Source: JAUZOB01 sp963692465 (lineage in GTDB: Bacteria > Bacteroidota > Bacteroidia > Bacteroidales > Prolixibacteraceae). From it: 64,000 bases of DNA. Location: assembly GCA_963692465.1 (NCBI GenBank), contig OY829943.1:2480001-2544000 (forward strand). Reading direction: 5' to 3'. The notes under the pieces are model-generated. The model saw only the letters and a program-made list of their open reading frames with translations. It ran no database searches and was not told the origin of the DNA. Shown here piece by piece: positions 43,062 through 52,700 of the stretch. Both the position numbers and the translations under genes were made by a program. Each line of letters opens with the position of its first letter. The first letter of the stretch is position 1.

Positions 43062-43610
43062 ATGAGCGAAAATGTTAAAAAATGGTATGTTCTTCGCGCC
43101 ATTGGTGGGAAAGAAAAAAAAGTGAAGGAATATATCGACAATGAAGTTGCGAATGCAGGTCTCCAGGAATATGTTTCTCAGATTTTAGTTCCAACTGAGA
43201 AGGTATATCAAATTCGGAACGGGAAGAAAATAAGTAAAGAACGAAATTTCTTTCCGGGCTATATTTTAGTTGAAGCTGCACTTGTTGGTGAAGTCCCCCA
43301 CATGTTAAAAAATGTACCTAATGTCATTGGATTTTTAGGTGATACAAAGGGAGGTGAGCCAGTTCCAATGCGACTCTCGGAAGTGAATCGTATATTGGGA
43401 AAAGTGGATGAAGAAACTGAAGCCGATGAAGAATTAAGTATTCCTTTTGTGGTTGGAGAAACTGTAAAAGTGACTGATGGTCCATTCAATGGTTTTAACG
43501 GCGTTATTGAAGAAATCAATGACGAAAAGAAAAAGTTAAAAGTAATGGTGAAGATCTTCGGTCGAAAAACACCTTTAGAACTCAGCTTTATGCAAGTTGA
43601 GAAAGAGTAA
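43062..43610 (+). CDS. nusG: Transcription termination/antitermination protein NusG
   Basis: A 182-aa protein with an NGN domain (KWYVLRAIGGKEKKVKEYID, then NFFPGYILVEA) that clamps RNA polymerase and a C-terminal KOW domain (VTDGPFNGFNGVIEEIN, then MVKIFGRKTPLELSF) that contacts S10 or Rho. A GGAGG motif 8 bases before the ATG is one of the few good Shine-Dalgarno sequences here. The spacing to secE and rplK fits one operon. Confidence 0.96.
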   Translation: MSENVKKWYVLRAIGGKEKKVKEYIDNEVANAGLQEYVSQILVPTEKVYQIRNGKKISKERNFFPGYILVEAALVGEVPHMLKNVPNVIGFLGDTKGGEPVPMRLSEVNRILGKVDEETEADEELSIPFVVGETVKVTDGPFNGFNGVIEEINDEKKKLKVMVKIFGRKTPLELSFMQVEKE

Positions 43611-43629
43611 CTTATTTTAAAAGATTATT

Positions 43630-44070
43630 ATGGCAAAAGAAGTTGCTGCGCTTATTAAATTGCAAATTAAAGGAGGGGCTGCAAATCCTTCTCCCCCGGT
43701 CGGCCCGGCACTCGGTTCGAAAGGCGTAAATATTATGCAATTCTGTAAGCTCTTTAATGCTAAGACACAAGATTTGTCTGGCAAAGTGCTTCCTGTAATT
43801 ATTACTGTTTACGCGGACAAATCGTTTGACTTTATTATTAAACAACCGCCCGTCGCAATTCAGTTACTTGAAGCAGCGAAATTGAAATCCGGTTCTGCAG
43901 AACCACATGTTAAAAAAGTTGGATCAGTGACATGGGATCAGGTTCGTGAGATTGCAACGACCAAGATGCCCGATCTTAACTGCTTCGTTACGGAAGCAGC
44001 AATGAGTATGGTTGCTGGAACAGCTCGAAGCATGGGGATTACTATTACCGGTGATTCTCCATTGAAATAA
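43630..44070 (+). CDS. rplK: 50S ribosomal protein L11
   Basis: A 146-aa component of the GTPase-associated centre. The N terminus KLQIKGGAANPSPPVGPALG is the conserved thiostrepton-site domain, and the C-terminal part (KSGSAEPHVKKVGSVTWDQV) binds 23S rRNA. Nineteen bases separate it from nusG and 17 from rplA. Confidence 0.97.
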   Translation: MAKEVAALIKLQIKGGAANPSPPVGPALGSKGVNIMQFCKLFNAKTQDLSGKVLPVIITVYADKSFDFIIKQPPVAIQLLEAAKLKSGSAEPHVKKVGSVTWDQVREIATTKMPDLNCFVTEAAMSMVAGTARSMGITITGDSPLK

Positions 44071-44087
44071 TTTAAGTTTGAAGGAAA

Positions 44088-44783
44088 ATGGGTAGAATTA
44101 CTAAAAATAGAAAACTTGCTACTGAAAAGTTAGAGCAAGGCAAGATCTATTCGCTTTTAGAAGCTGCAAGCATAGTGAAAGAAATCACTAAAACGAAGTT
44201 TGATGCTTCTGTCGATGTAGATGTTCGCCTTGGCGTTGACCCCAGAAAAGCAAATCAGATGGTTCGAGGAGTCGTAACTCTTCCACATGGTACTGGAAAG
44301 TCTGTTCGTGTATTGGCCCTTGTTACTCCTGAAAAAGTTCAGGAAGCAACTGAAGCCGGTGCTGATTATGTCGGACTTGAAGAGTACATTGAGAAAATCA
44401 AAGGCGGTTGGACCGATGTCGATGTAATTATTACCATGCCTCCCGCTATGGGGAAAATTGGTGCTTTAGGTCGTATCTTGGGTCCTCGTGGTCTGATGCC
44501 TAACCCCAAAAGTGGTACAGTTACCATGGAAGTGGGTAAGGCAATAAAGGAAGTTAAGCAAGGTAAAATTGATTTCAAGGTTGATAAATATGGTATTATC
44601 CATGCTTCTGTTGGAAAGATTTCTTTCGATCAGGAAAAAATTTACGATAACGCCAGAGAATTTATTAATACGATTGTCAAGTTAAAACCGACTTCAACTA
44701 AGGGTACTTATATCGAAAGTATCTTCCTGTCAAGTACGATGAGTCCTGGTATTCAGGTTGAACCAAAATCTGTTGCTGAATAA
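44088..44783 (+). CDS. rplA: 50S ribosomal protein L1
   Basis: A 231-aa L1-stalk protein. Conserved blocks are SVDVDVRLGVDPRKANQMVRG, LPHGTGKSVRVLAL, GRILGPRGLMPNPKSGTV and the C-terminal TSTKGTYIESIFLSSTMSPG. In E. coli L1 represses rplKA translation by binding the leader; no leader mimic of the L1 stalk is obvious upstream of rplK here. Confidence 0.97.
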   Translation: MGRITKNRKLATEKLEQGKIYSLLEAASIVKEITKTKFDASVDVDVRLGVDPRKANQMVRGVVTLPHGTGKSVRVLALVTPEKVQEATEAGADYVGLEEYIEKIKGGWTDVDVIITMPPAMGKIGALGRILGPRGLMPNPKSGTVTMEVGKAIKEVKQGKIDFKVDKYGIIHASVGKISFDQEKIYDNAREFINTIVKLKPTSTKGTYIESIFLSSTMSPGIQVEPKSVAE

Positions 44784-44797
44784 GAAAAGAGCTTATT

Positions 44798-45325
44798 ATG
44801 AAAAGATCAGAAAAAGAAACGATCATTAACAGCTTAACGGAACAGATCAATTCCTCAAGTCATTTTTACTTAACGGATATTGAAACTTTGGATGCAGAAA
44901 AGACTAGTTCTTTGAGACGTCTTTGTTTTGACCGTGATGTGAAACTGATGGTTGTAAAGAATACCATCCTGCGTAAAGCTTTAGAAAGTTCTGAAAAGAA
45001 TGTAGACGAGATTTACGATGTGCTGAAAGGAAATACTTCGGTTATGTTTACAGAAACAGGTAATGTTCCTGCAAAACTAATCCAAGAATTCCGGAAAAAG
45101 ACCAAGAGCGAAAAGCCGGTTTTGAAAGCTGCTTACGTTGAAGAATCCGTTTATATTGGAGAAGATCAACTCGACGTATTGGCAACCCTGAAATCAAGAG
45201 AAGAACTTATTGGCGACATTATTGGTTTGTTACAGTCCCCTGCAAAGAATGTTATTTCTGCACTGCAGTCGGCTGGGAATACACTGACAGGTGTGCTTAA
45301 GACTCTTGGAGATAAGAAAGAATAA
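44798..45325 (+). CDS. rplJ: 50S ribosomal protein L10
   Basis: A 175-aa protein that anchors L7/L12 dimers on the stalk. It has the RNA-binding N-terminal half (FYLTDIETLDAEKTSSLRR, VVKNTILRKALE) and the long C-terminal helix (SPAKNVISALQSAGNTLTGVLKTL) that holds the L7/L12 dimers. Fourteen bases separate it from rplA. Confidence 0.96.
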   Translation: MKRSEKETIINSLTEQINSSSHFYLTDIETLDAEKTSSLRRLCFDRDVKLMVVKNTILRKALESSEKNVDEIYDVLKGNTSVMFTETGNVPAKLIQEFRKKTKSEKPVLKAAYVEESVYIGEDQLDVLATLKSREELIGDIIGLLQSPAKNVISALQSAGNTLTGVLKTLGDKKE

Positions 45326-45364
45326 ACGTTAAGTGATCATTTATAATTTTAAATTACAAGGAAA

Positions 45365-45739
45365 ATGGCAGATTTAAAAGCATTTGCAGAACAGTTAGTT
45401 AATTTAACTGTCAAAGAAGTAAACGAGCTTGCTACAATATTAAAAGACGAATACGGTATTGAACCAGCAGCTGCTGCTGTAGCTGTAGCTGGTCCCGCTG
45501 CAGCAGGCGAAGCTGCTGCTGCTGAACAGACCGAATTCGATGTAATCCTTAAAGCTGCAGGTCAATCAAAATTGGCTGTAGTTAAATTAGTAAAGGATTT
45601 AGCAGGTGTCGGACTTAAAGAAGCTAAAGAACTAGTTGATTCTGCTCCTAAAGCAGTTAAGGAAAAAGTTTCTAAAGAAGAAGCTGAACAGTTGAAAGCA
45701 CAATTAGAAGAAGCTGGAGCTGAAGTTGAACTTAAATAA
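45365..45739 (+). CDS. rplL: 50S ribosomal protein L7/L12
   Basis: A 124-aa acidic stalk protein. An N-terminal dimerisation helix is joined by an Ala/Gly-rich hinge (around residues 36-55) to the C-terminal domain (FDVILKAAGQSKLAVVKLVK, GLKEAKELVDSAPKAVKE) that recruits translation factors. It precedes rpoB, with a strong hairpin in the gap. Confidence 0.97.
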   Translation: MADLKAFAEQLVNLTVKEVNELATILKDEYGIEPAAAAVAVAGPAAAGEAAAAEQTEFDVILKAAGQSKLAVVKLVKDLAGVGLKEAKELVDSAPKAVKEKVSKEEAEQLKAQLEEAGAEVELK

Positions 45740-45767
45740 CCGCTACAACCTCTGTTAGGTTATATAT

Positions 45768-45806
45768 GGTTTAGAATTCCATGCAAATGGGATTCTAAGC
45801 CTTTTT
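45768..45806 (+). terminator. Attenuator-like hairpin between rplL and rpoB
   Basis: A 14-bp stem (45768-45781 with 45788-45801, including G-T pairs) is followed by TTTTTGTGTTT, 28 bases past the rplL stop and about 40 before rpoB. It has the look of a leaky Rho-independent terminator that would lower rpoBC expression relative to the ribosomal proteins, as at the same junction in E. coli. Confidence 0.75.
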
Positions 45807-45844
45807 GTGTTTATAATTTTAAGTTCAATTAATTCGGTAGATAA

Positions 45845-48800
45845 ATGTCTTCAAATATTGTAAATCAGAGGGTTAATTTCTCTTCAACCAAGACAACGTT
45901 CGATTATCCCGATTTTCTGGACATTCAGGTGAAATCTTTCCGGGAGTTTTTTCAGTTGGGCTCCTCGCCCGAAGAACGTAAAAATGAGGGGTTATATAAA
46001 GTTTTCGTCGAAAACTTTCCCATCACGGATACAAGGAACAATTTTGTTCTGGAATTTCTGGATTATTCCGTTGATCCACCTCGTTATACTATAGATGAGT
46101 GTATCGAGAGAGGTCTAACCTACAGTGTGCCTCTGAAGGCTAAGCTGAAGCTTTACTGCACCGATCCTGAGCATGAGGATTTTGATACTGTTGTTCAGGA
46201 TGTTTATCTGGGAACTATTCCTTATATGACCGATAAGGGAAGCTTTGTTATTAACGGAGCTGAACGTGTTGTTGTTTCACAGCTTCATCGTTCTCCTGGT
46301 GTGTTTTTTGGTCAAAGTGTCCACGCAAATGGGACAAAATTATATTCAGCCCGAATTATTCCTTTCAAAGGTTCGTGGATTGAATTTGCGACAGACATTA
46401 ATAATGTGATGTTCGCATATATTGACCGAAAGAAAAAATTACCTGTTACTACTCTGCTCCGTGCTATCGGATATGAAGGTGACAAGGATATTCTTGAGAT
46501 TTTCGGTCTTGCTGATGAAATAAAGGTTTCCCGTACAGGGCTTAAAAAAGTGGTAGGGCGAAAGCTTGCTGCTCGTGTTCTTAAAACCTGGGTAGAAGAT
46601 TTTGTTGATGAAGACACCGGAGAGGTTGTTTCAATCGAGAGAAATGAAGTGATTATCGATCGCGAAACAATTCTTGAAAATGAACATATCGATGAAATCG
46701 TAGAGTCTGGGGCTAAGACAATTCTATTACACAAAGAAGACCAAAATCTGCAGGATTTTGCGATTATTTATAACACACTTCAAAAAGATCCAAGTAACTC
46801 AGAAAAAGAAGCTGTCCTGCATATCTATAGACAGCTGAGGAATTCCGAACCGCCCGATGAGCAGACTGCTCGTGAGGTAATTCAGAACCTATTCTTTTCT
46901 GATAAAAGATATGACCTTGGTAATGTCGGACGTTACAGAATTAACAGAAAACTGGGACTGAATATCGACATGGATGTACGGGTCCTCACTAAGGAAGATA
47001 TAATTGAAATCATTAAGTATCTGATTCAGCTGATTAATTCAAAGACTGATGTCGATGATATTGACCATTTGAGTAACCGCCGCGTTAGAACTGTCGGCGA
47101 ACAGTTGTATCAGCAGTTTGGGGTTGGACTTGCCCGTATGGCAAGAACAATTCGTGAAAGAATGAATGTTCGGGATAATGAGGTTTTCACACCGATTGAT
47201 TTGATTAATTCGAAAACTTTATCTTCTGTTATTAATTCGTTCTTTGGAACTAATGCTCTGTCTCAGTTTATGGACCAGACGAATCCTTTGGCTGAATTAA
47301 CCCATAAACGACGTATGTCGGCATTGGGGCCTGGAGGTTTGTCTCGTGAACGTGCCGGATTTGAGGTGCGGGATGTCCACTTTACCCATTACGGACGTCT
47401 TTGTCCTATTGAAACACCTGAAGGTCCTAACATCGGATTGATCTCTTCTTTATGCGTTTTTGCTAAAATCACAAGTCTCGGATTTATTGCTACTCCTTAC
47501 CGTAAGGTTGAAAATGGCAAAGTCGATCTCAGTGATGATGGTATTGTTTATTTAACTGCTGAAGAAGAAGAGGGCAAAATAATTGCTCAGGCTAATGCTC
47601 CTATTGATGAAGAAGGAAACTTACTCACCGATAAGATCAAATCCCGTTTAGATGGGGATTATCCTGTTGCCAGCAAGAACGAAGTGAACCTGATGGATGT
47701 TGGTCCTAACCAGATTGCATCGGTTGCTGCTTCATTGATTACTTTTCTGGAACATGATGATGCAAACCGTGCTTTGATGGGATCGAACATGATGCGTCAA
47801 GCTGTACCGTTGTTGCGACCGGAATCCCCGATTGTGGGAACCGGACTCGAACGCCGTACTGCGATTGACTCTCATGTAATGATTTCTGCCGAAGGAGATG
47901 GAGTTATCGATAGTGTTGATGCAGAACAGATTGTTGTAAAATACGATCTTACTGAAGATGAGAAATTCGTTAGCTTTGACTCTGAATTAACGACTTATAG
48001 ATTACAGAAATATAAGAAAACCAACCAGGGAACCTGTGTCGACCTGAAACCAATTGTAGTGAAAGGTCAACGGGTTACAAAAGGACAACTTCTTACGGAG
48101 GGTTATGGGACCCAACTTGGAGAACTTGCTCTTGGACGTAACTTAAAAGTTGCTTTCATGCCTTGGCAGGGTTATAATTATGAGGATGCTATTGTAATTT
48201 CCGAACGTGTTGTTCGGGAAGATATCTTCACTTCTATCCATGTTGATGAATATTCTCTTGAAGTACGTGATACTAAAAGAGGGGTCGAAGAATTCACATC
48301 GGATATTCCGAATGTTTCGGAGGATGCAACAAAGAATCTGGATGAAAATGGGTTGATTCGTGTGGGTGCAGTTGTTGCTCCCGGTGATATCATGATCGGT
48401 AAGATTACTCCTAAAGGAGAATCAGATCCTTCACCAGAGGAAAAATTGCTTCGTGCTATATTTGGAGATAAAGCGGGAGACGTTAAGGATGCTTCCTTAA
48501 AAGCTTCACCTTCTTTAAATGGAGTTGTTATTGATAAAAGATTATTCTCCAGAGTCATTAAAGATAATAAGAAGGGTCGGGCTGGGACAAAACCGCTTTT
48601 GGATCAGATTGAAGAAGAATACAATCGCAATGTCAATGTTATTAAAGCTCGTTTGATCGATAAATTATTTTTTCTGGTCAACGGTAAGACATCTCAGGGT
48701 GTTAAGGATTATTATGGTGTTGATATCATTGTGAAAGGGGTTAAGTTCACTCAGAAACAACTTCAGGAGATTGATTACATAAATGTCAATCCCAATAAGT

Positions 48801-49660
48801 GGACTACCGACAAACAAAAAAATGATATGATCCGTGATTGTATTCGTAACTTTATTAAGAAAATAAAGGAGTACGAGGCAATTGCTAAACGGAAACGTTA
48901 TAATGTAACCATTGGCGATGAATTACCTGCCGGTATTATCCAACTTGCGAAAGTTTACGTTGCTAAAAAGCGTAAATTACAAATTGGTGATAAGATGGCT
49001 GGTCGTCACGGTAACAAAGGTATTGTTTCTCGTATTGTTCGTGATGAGGATATGCCATTCCTTGATGATGGAACTCCTGTTGATATTGTATTGAATCCGT
49101 TGGGTGTACCTTCCCGAATGAACCTTGGACAGATTTATGAAACTGTTTTAGGATGGGCCGGAAAAGAATTGGGACTGAAGTTTTCAACTCCAATCTTTGA
49201 TGGAGCTTCATTGGATGAGATTAATGAGTTTACGGATAAGGCGGGAGTTCCCCGTTATGGACGTACTCATTTGCATGATGGCGAAACCGGAGAATACTTC
49301 GATCAACCGGCAACAGTTGGAGTTATTTATATGATGAAACTGGGGCATATGGTTGAGGACAAAATGCATGCTCGTTCAATTGGACCATACTCTCTGATTA
49401 CACAGCAACCATTGGGTGGTAAAGCTCAATTTGGTGGTCAGCGTTTCGGAGAAATGGAGGTTTGGGCCCTTGAGGCATTTGGTGCATCTCATGTTCTGCA
49501 GGAAATATTAACTGTTAAGTCGGATGATGTGATTGGCAGAGCTAAAGCCTATGAAGCGATTGTTAAGGGAGATCCGCTGCCAATGCCGGGAATTCCAGAA
49601 TCGTTGAATGTGCTACTTCATGAGCTTAGAGGTTTGGGTTTAAGTGTAAATCTCGAGTAG
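45845..49660 (+). CDS. rpoB: DNA-directed RNA polymerase subunit beta
   Basis: The 1271-aa catalytic subunit. Recognised segments are the rifampicin-binding region (FGTNALSQFMDQTNPLAELT, then KRRMSALGPGGL), PIETPEGPNIGLI, the GYNYEDAIV and KMAGRHGNKG blocks of the active centre and the C-terminal QPLGGKAQFGGQRFGEMEVWAL. In the rifampicin cluster I see the susceptible-type residues (Asp in FMDQ, His in THKRR, Ser in MSALG), so the sequence is not that of an obvious resistant mutant. It is 77 bases from rpoC with a small hairpin between them. Confidence 0.98.
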   Translation: MSSNIVNQRVNFSSTKTTFDYPDFLDIQVKSFREFFQLGSSPEERKNEGLYKVFVENFPITDTRNNFVLEFLDYSVDPPRYTIDECIERGLTYSVPLKAKLKLYCTDPEHEDFDTVVQDVYLGTIPYMTDKGSFVINGAERVVVSQLHRSPGVFFGQSVHANGTKLYSARIIPFKGSWIEFATDINNVMFAYIDRKKKLPVTTLLRAIGYEGDKDILEIFGLADEIKVSRTGLKKVVGRKLAARVLKTWVEDFVDEDTGEVVSIERNEVIIDRETILENEHIDEIVESGAKTILLHKEDQNLQDFAIIYNTLQKDPSNSEKEAVLHIYRQLRNSEPPDEQTAREVIQNLFFSDKRYDLGNVGRYRINRKLGLNIDMDVRVLTKEDIIEIIKYLIQLINSKTDVDDIDHLSNRRVRTVGEQLYQQFGVGLARMARTIRERMNVRDNEVFTPIDLINSKTLSSVINSFFGTNALSQFMDQTNPLAELTHKRRMSALGPGGLSRERAGFEVRDVHFTHYGRLCPIETPEGPNIGLISSLCVFAKITSLGFIATPYRKVENGKVDLSDDGIVYLTAEEEEGKIIAQANAPIDEEGNLLTDKIKSRLDGDYPVASKNEVNLMDVGPNQIASVAASLITFLEHDDANRALMGSNMMRQAVPLLRPESPIVGTGLERRTAIDSHVMISAEGDGVIDSVDAEQIVVKYDLTEDEKFVSFDSELTTYRLQKYKKTNQGTCVDLKPIVVKGQRVTKGQLLTEGYGTQLGELALGRNLKVAFMPWQGYNYEDAIVISERVVREDIFTSIHVDEYSLEVRDTKRGVEEFTSDIPNVSEDATKNLDENGLIRVGAVVAPGDIMIGKITPKGESDPSPEEKLLRAIFGDKAGDVKDASLKASPSLNGVVIDKRLFSRVIKDNKKGRAGTKPLLDQIEEEYNRNVNVIKARLIDKLFFLVNGKTSQGVKDYYGVDIIVKGVKFTQKQLQEIDYINVNPNKWTTDKQKNDMIRDCIRNFIKKIKEYEAIAKRKRYNVTIGDELPAGIIQLAKVYVAKKRKLQIGDKMAGRHGNKGIVSRIVRDEDMPFLDDGTPVDIVLNPLGVPSRMNLGQIYETVLGWAGKELGLKFSTPIFDGASLDEINEFTDKAGVPRYGRTHLHDGETGEYFDQPATVGVIYMMKLGHMVEDKMHARSIGPYSLITQQPLGGKAQFGGQRFGEMEVWALEAFGASHVLQEILTVKSDDVIGRAKAYEAIVKGDPLPMPGIPESLNVLLHELRGLGLSVNLE

Positions 49661-49671
49661 TCTGAATATTA

Positions 49672-49691
49672 CCGGATTCGTAAGAATCCGG
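49672..49691 (+). other. Small stem-loop between rpoB and rpoC
   Basis: An 8-bp perfect stem (49672-49679 with 49684-49691, GTAA loop) lies 12 bases after the rpoB stop, with only a short TTTA after it. Probably a processing or stabilising element. Confidence 0.55.
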
Positions 49692-49737
49692 ATTTATGCT
49701 ATATTATCAAAATACGACAAAAATAACTGCTAGTTGT

Positions 49738-52700
49738 ATGGCATTCAGAAAAGATACTAAAATTAAAAGCAACTTTACTAAGATCGCTATTAGTCTGGCT
49801 TCTCCTGAAGAAATACTAGAGCGTTCGCACGGTGAAGTATTAAAACCTGAGACGATCAATTACAGGACTTATAAACCGGAACGGGACGGTCTATTCTGTG
49901 AAAGAATTTTTGGTCCGGTGAAGGATTATGAGTGTCATTGCGGGAAGTACAAGAGAATTCGCTATCGTGGAATTGTTTGCGACCGTTGTGGTGTTGAAGT
50001 CACAGAGAAGAAAGTAAGACGTGAACGCATGGGGCATATATCCCTGGTTGTTCCGGTTGCTCATATCTGGTACTTCCGTACTCTTCCTAATAAGATAGGT
50101 TATCTCCTCGGGTTGCCTAGTAAAAAACTTGATTCCATTATTTATTACGAACGTTATGTCGTGATAAATCCTGGCGTTAAAGCAGTTGACGGAGTTAAAT
50201 ACATGGATTTTCTTACGGAAGAAGAGTATCTTGATATTCTGGAAACCCTCCCGAAAGATAATCAGCACCTTGATGATGATGATCCGAATAAGTTTATCGC
50301 CAAAATGGGAGCTGAGGCTTTATACATGTTATTGGAAAGAATAAACCTTGACGATCTTTCTTTTGATTTGCGTCATAGAGCAAACACAGAAAGCTCTCAG
50401 CAACGTAAAAATGAGGCTTTAAAAAGGCTTCAGGTTGTTGAGGCATTCAGAGCAAGCAAGAGTGTAAATAAGCCGGAATGGATGATTTTGAAAGTAGTTC
50501 CGGTTATTCCTCCAGATTTGCGTCCACTGGTTCCTCTTGATGGAGGTCGGTTTGCAACGTCTGATTTAAATGACTTGTATCGTCGGGTAATTATTCGTAA
50601 TAATCGTCTAAAACGACTGATTGAGATTAAAGCTCCTGAAGTTATTTTAAGAAACGAAAAACGAATGCTTCAGGAAGCCGTTGATTCTCTTTTTGATAAT
50701 TCAAGAAAGTCAAATGCGGTTAAGACTGACAATAATAGAGCTTTAAAGTCATTAAGTGATAGTTTAAAAGGTAAACAAGGACGTTTCCGTCAGAACTTAC
50801 TGGGTAAACGTGTTGACTATTCTGCACGTTCTGTCATTGTTGTAGGTCCTAGTTTGAAACTTCATGAATGTGGACTTCCAAAAGGAATGGCTGCTGAGTT
50901 GTATAAGCCTTTTATTATTCGAAAACTTATTGAAAGAGGAATTGTCAAAACGGTTAAGTCGGCAAAAAAAATTGTCGATCGACGGGATCCGGTTGTTTGG
51001 GATATTCTGGAGAATGTACTAAAAGGGCATCCGGTAATGTTGAACCGCGCGCCAACTCTTCACCGTTTGTCAATACAAGCTTTTCAGCCGATCTTGATCG
51101 AAGGAAAGGCAATTCGTCTTCACCCGTTGGCATGTACCGGATTTAACGCTGACTTTGACGGTGACCAGATGGCTGTCCATCTTCCATTGGGAAATGCAGC
51201 TATTTTAGAGGCTCAGATTTTAATGCTTTCTTCTCATAACCTTTTGAATCCGGCTAATGGCGCGCCTATTACGGTGCCTTCTCAGGATATGGTACTTGGC
51301 CTTTATTATATGACCAAACCAAGAAAAGGTGCAAAGGGAGAAGGATTGTCTTTTTACTCTCCGGAGGAGGTCATTATTGCGTATAATGAACGTGCTGTTG
51401 ATTTGAATGCAATCATTAAGGTACGGACTCATGATATTGTTAATGGACAATACGATATTCGAACCATTGAAACTACGGTTGGACGGGTATTGTTTAATGA
51501 AGTCGTTCCGAAAGAAGCAGGATATATCGATCAGCTTTTGACTAAAAAGGCATTGAGGGATATTATTGCTTTTGTTCTGAAACGTACGAATAACGCCACT
51601 ACTGCTGATTTCCTGGATAGCATTAAAGACATGGGTTACAAAATGGCATACCATGGTGGTCTGTCATTTAACCTGGGAGATGTGATTGTCCCTGAGGATA
51701 AAAAGCAGATGGTTGATGAAGGATACAAGGAAGTTGAAGAAATAACTTCGAATTACAATATGGGTTTCATTACTAATAATGAACGATACAATCAGGTTAT
51801 TGATATCTGGACCCATGTTAATGCAAAATTGACTCAGTCGGTGATGAAGACTTTGAGTGAAGATCGACAGGGATTTAATCCTGTTTTCATGATGCTTGAC
51901 TCCGGAGCCCGTGGTTCTAAAGAACAGATTCGTCAGTTATGCGGAATGCGTGGTCTTATGGCTAAACCACAAAAATCGGGAGCAACAACATCACAGATTA
52001 TTGAAAACCCGATCTTGGCAAACTTTAAAGAAGGTCTTTCGGTCCTTGAGTACTTTATCTCAACCCACGGTGCTCGAAAAGGTCTTGCAGATACAGCCCT
52101 TAAAACTGCTGATGCAGGATATCTAACCCGACGTCTGGTTGATGTTGCCAATGATGTAATTATTACAGAAGAAGATTGTGGAACACTTCGTGGTTTAGTT
52201 GCAACAGCAATAAAAAATAACGAGGAAGTCGTATCTTCTTTATATGAGCGGATTGTTGGACGTACAACGGTTCATGATATCTATCATCCGTTATCTGGAG
52301 AATTAATTATTGCATCTGGAGAGGAACTGACGGAGGAAATTGCGCAGGTGATTGAAGATTCTCCAATTGAAAGCGTTGAGATTCGGTCGGTATTAACTTG
52401 TGAATCGCGTGTTGGAGTCTGTACTAAATGTTATGGACGAAATCTTGCGACAGCAAGAATGGTTCAACAAGGAGAAGCTGTTGGTGTAATTGCAGCTCAA
52501 TCTATTGGAGAACCAGGAACACAGCTTACTCTTCGTACATTCCATGTGGGAGGTATTGCAGGTAACGTTTCAACACAGTCAACTCTTACTGCTAAATATG
52601 ATGGAATTGGTGAATTTGACGAATTGAAAACGGTTGAATTTGTCGAAGAAGATGGTAGCGTTGTTGATGTTGTTGTTAGTCGTCTTACTGAGTTTAAGAT

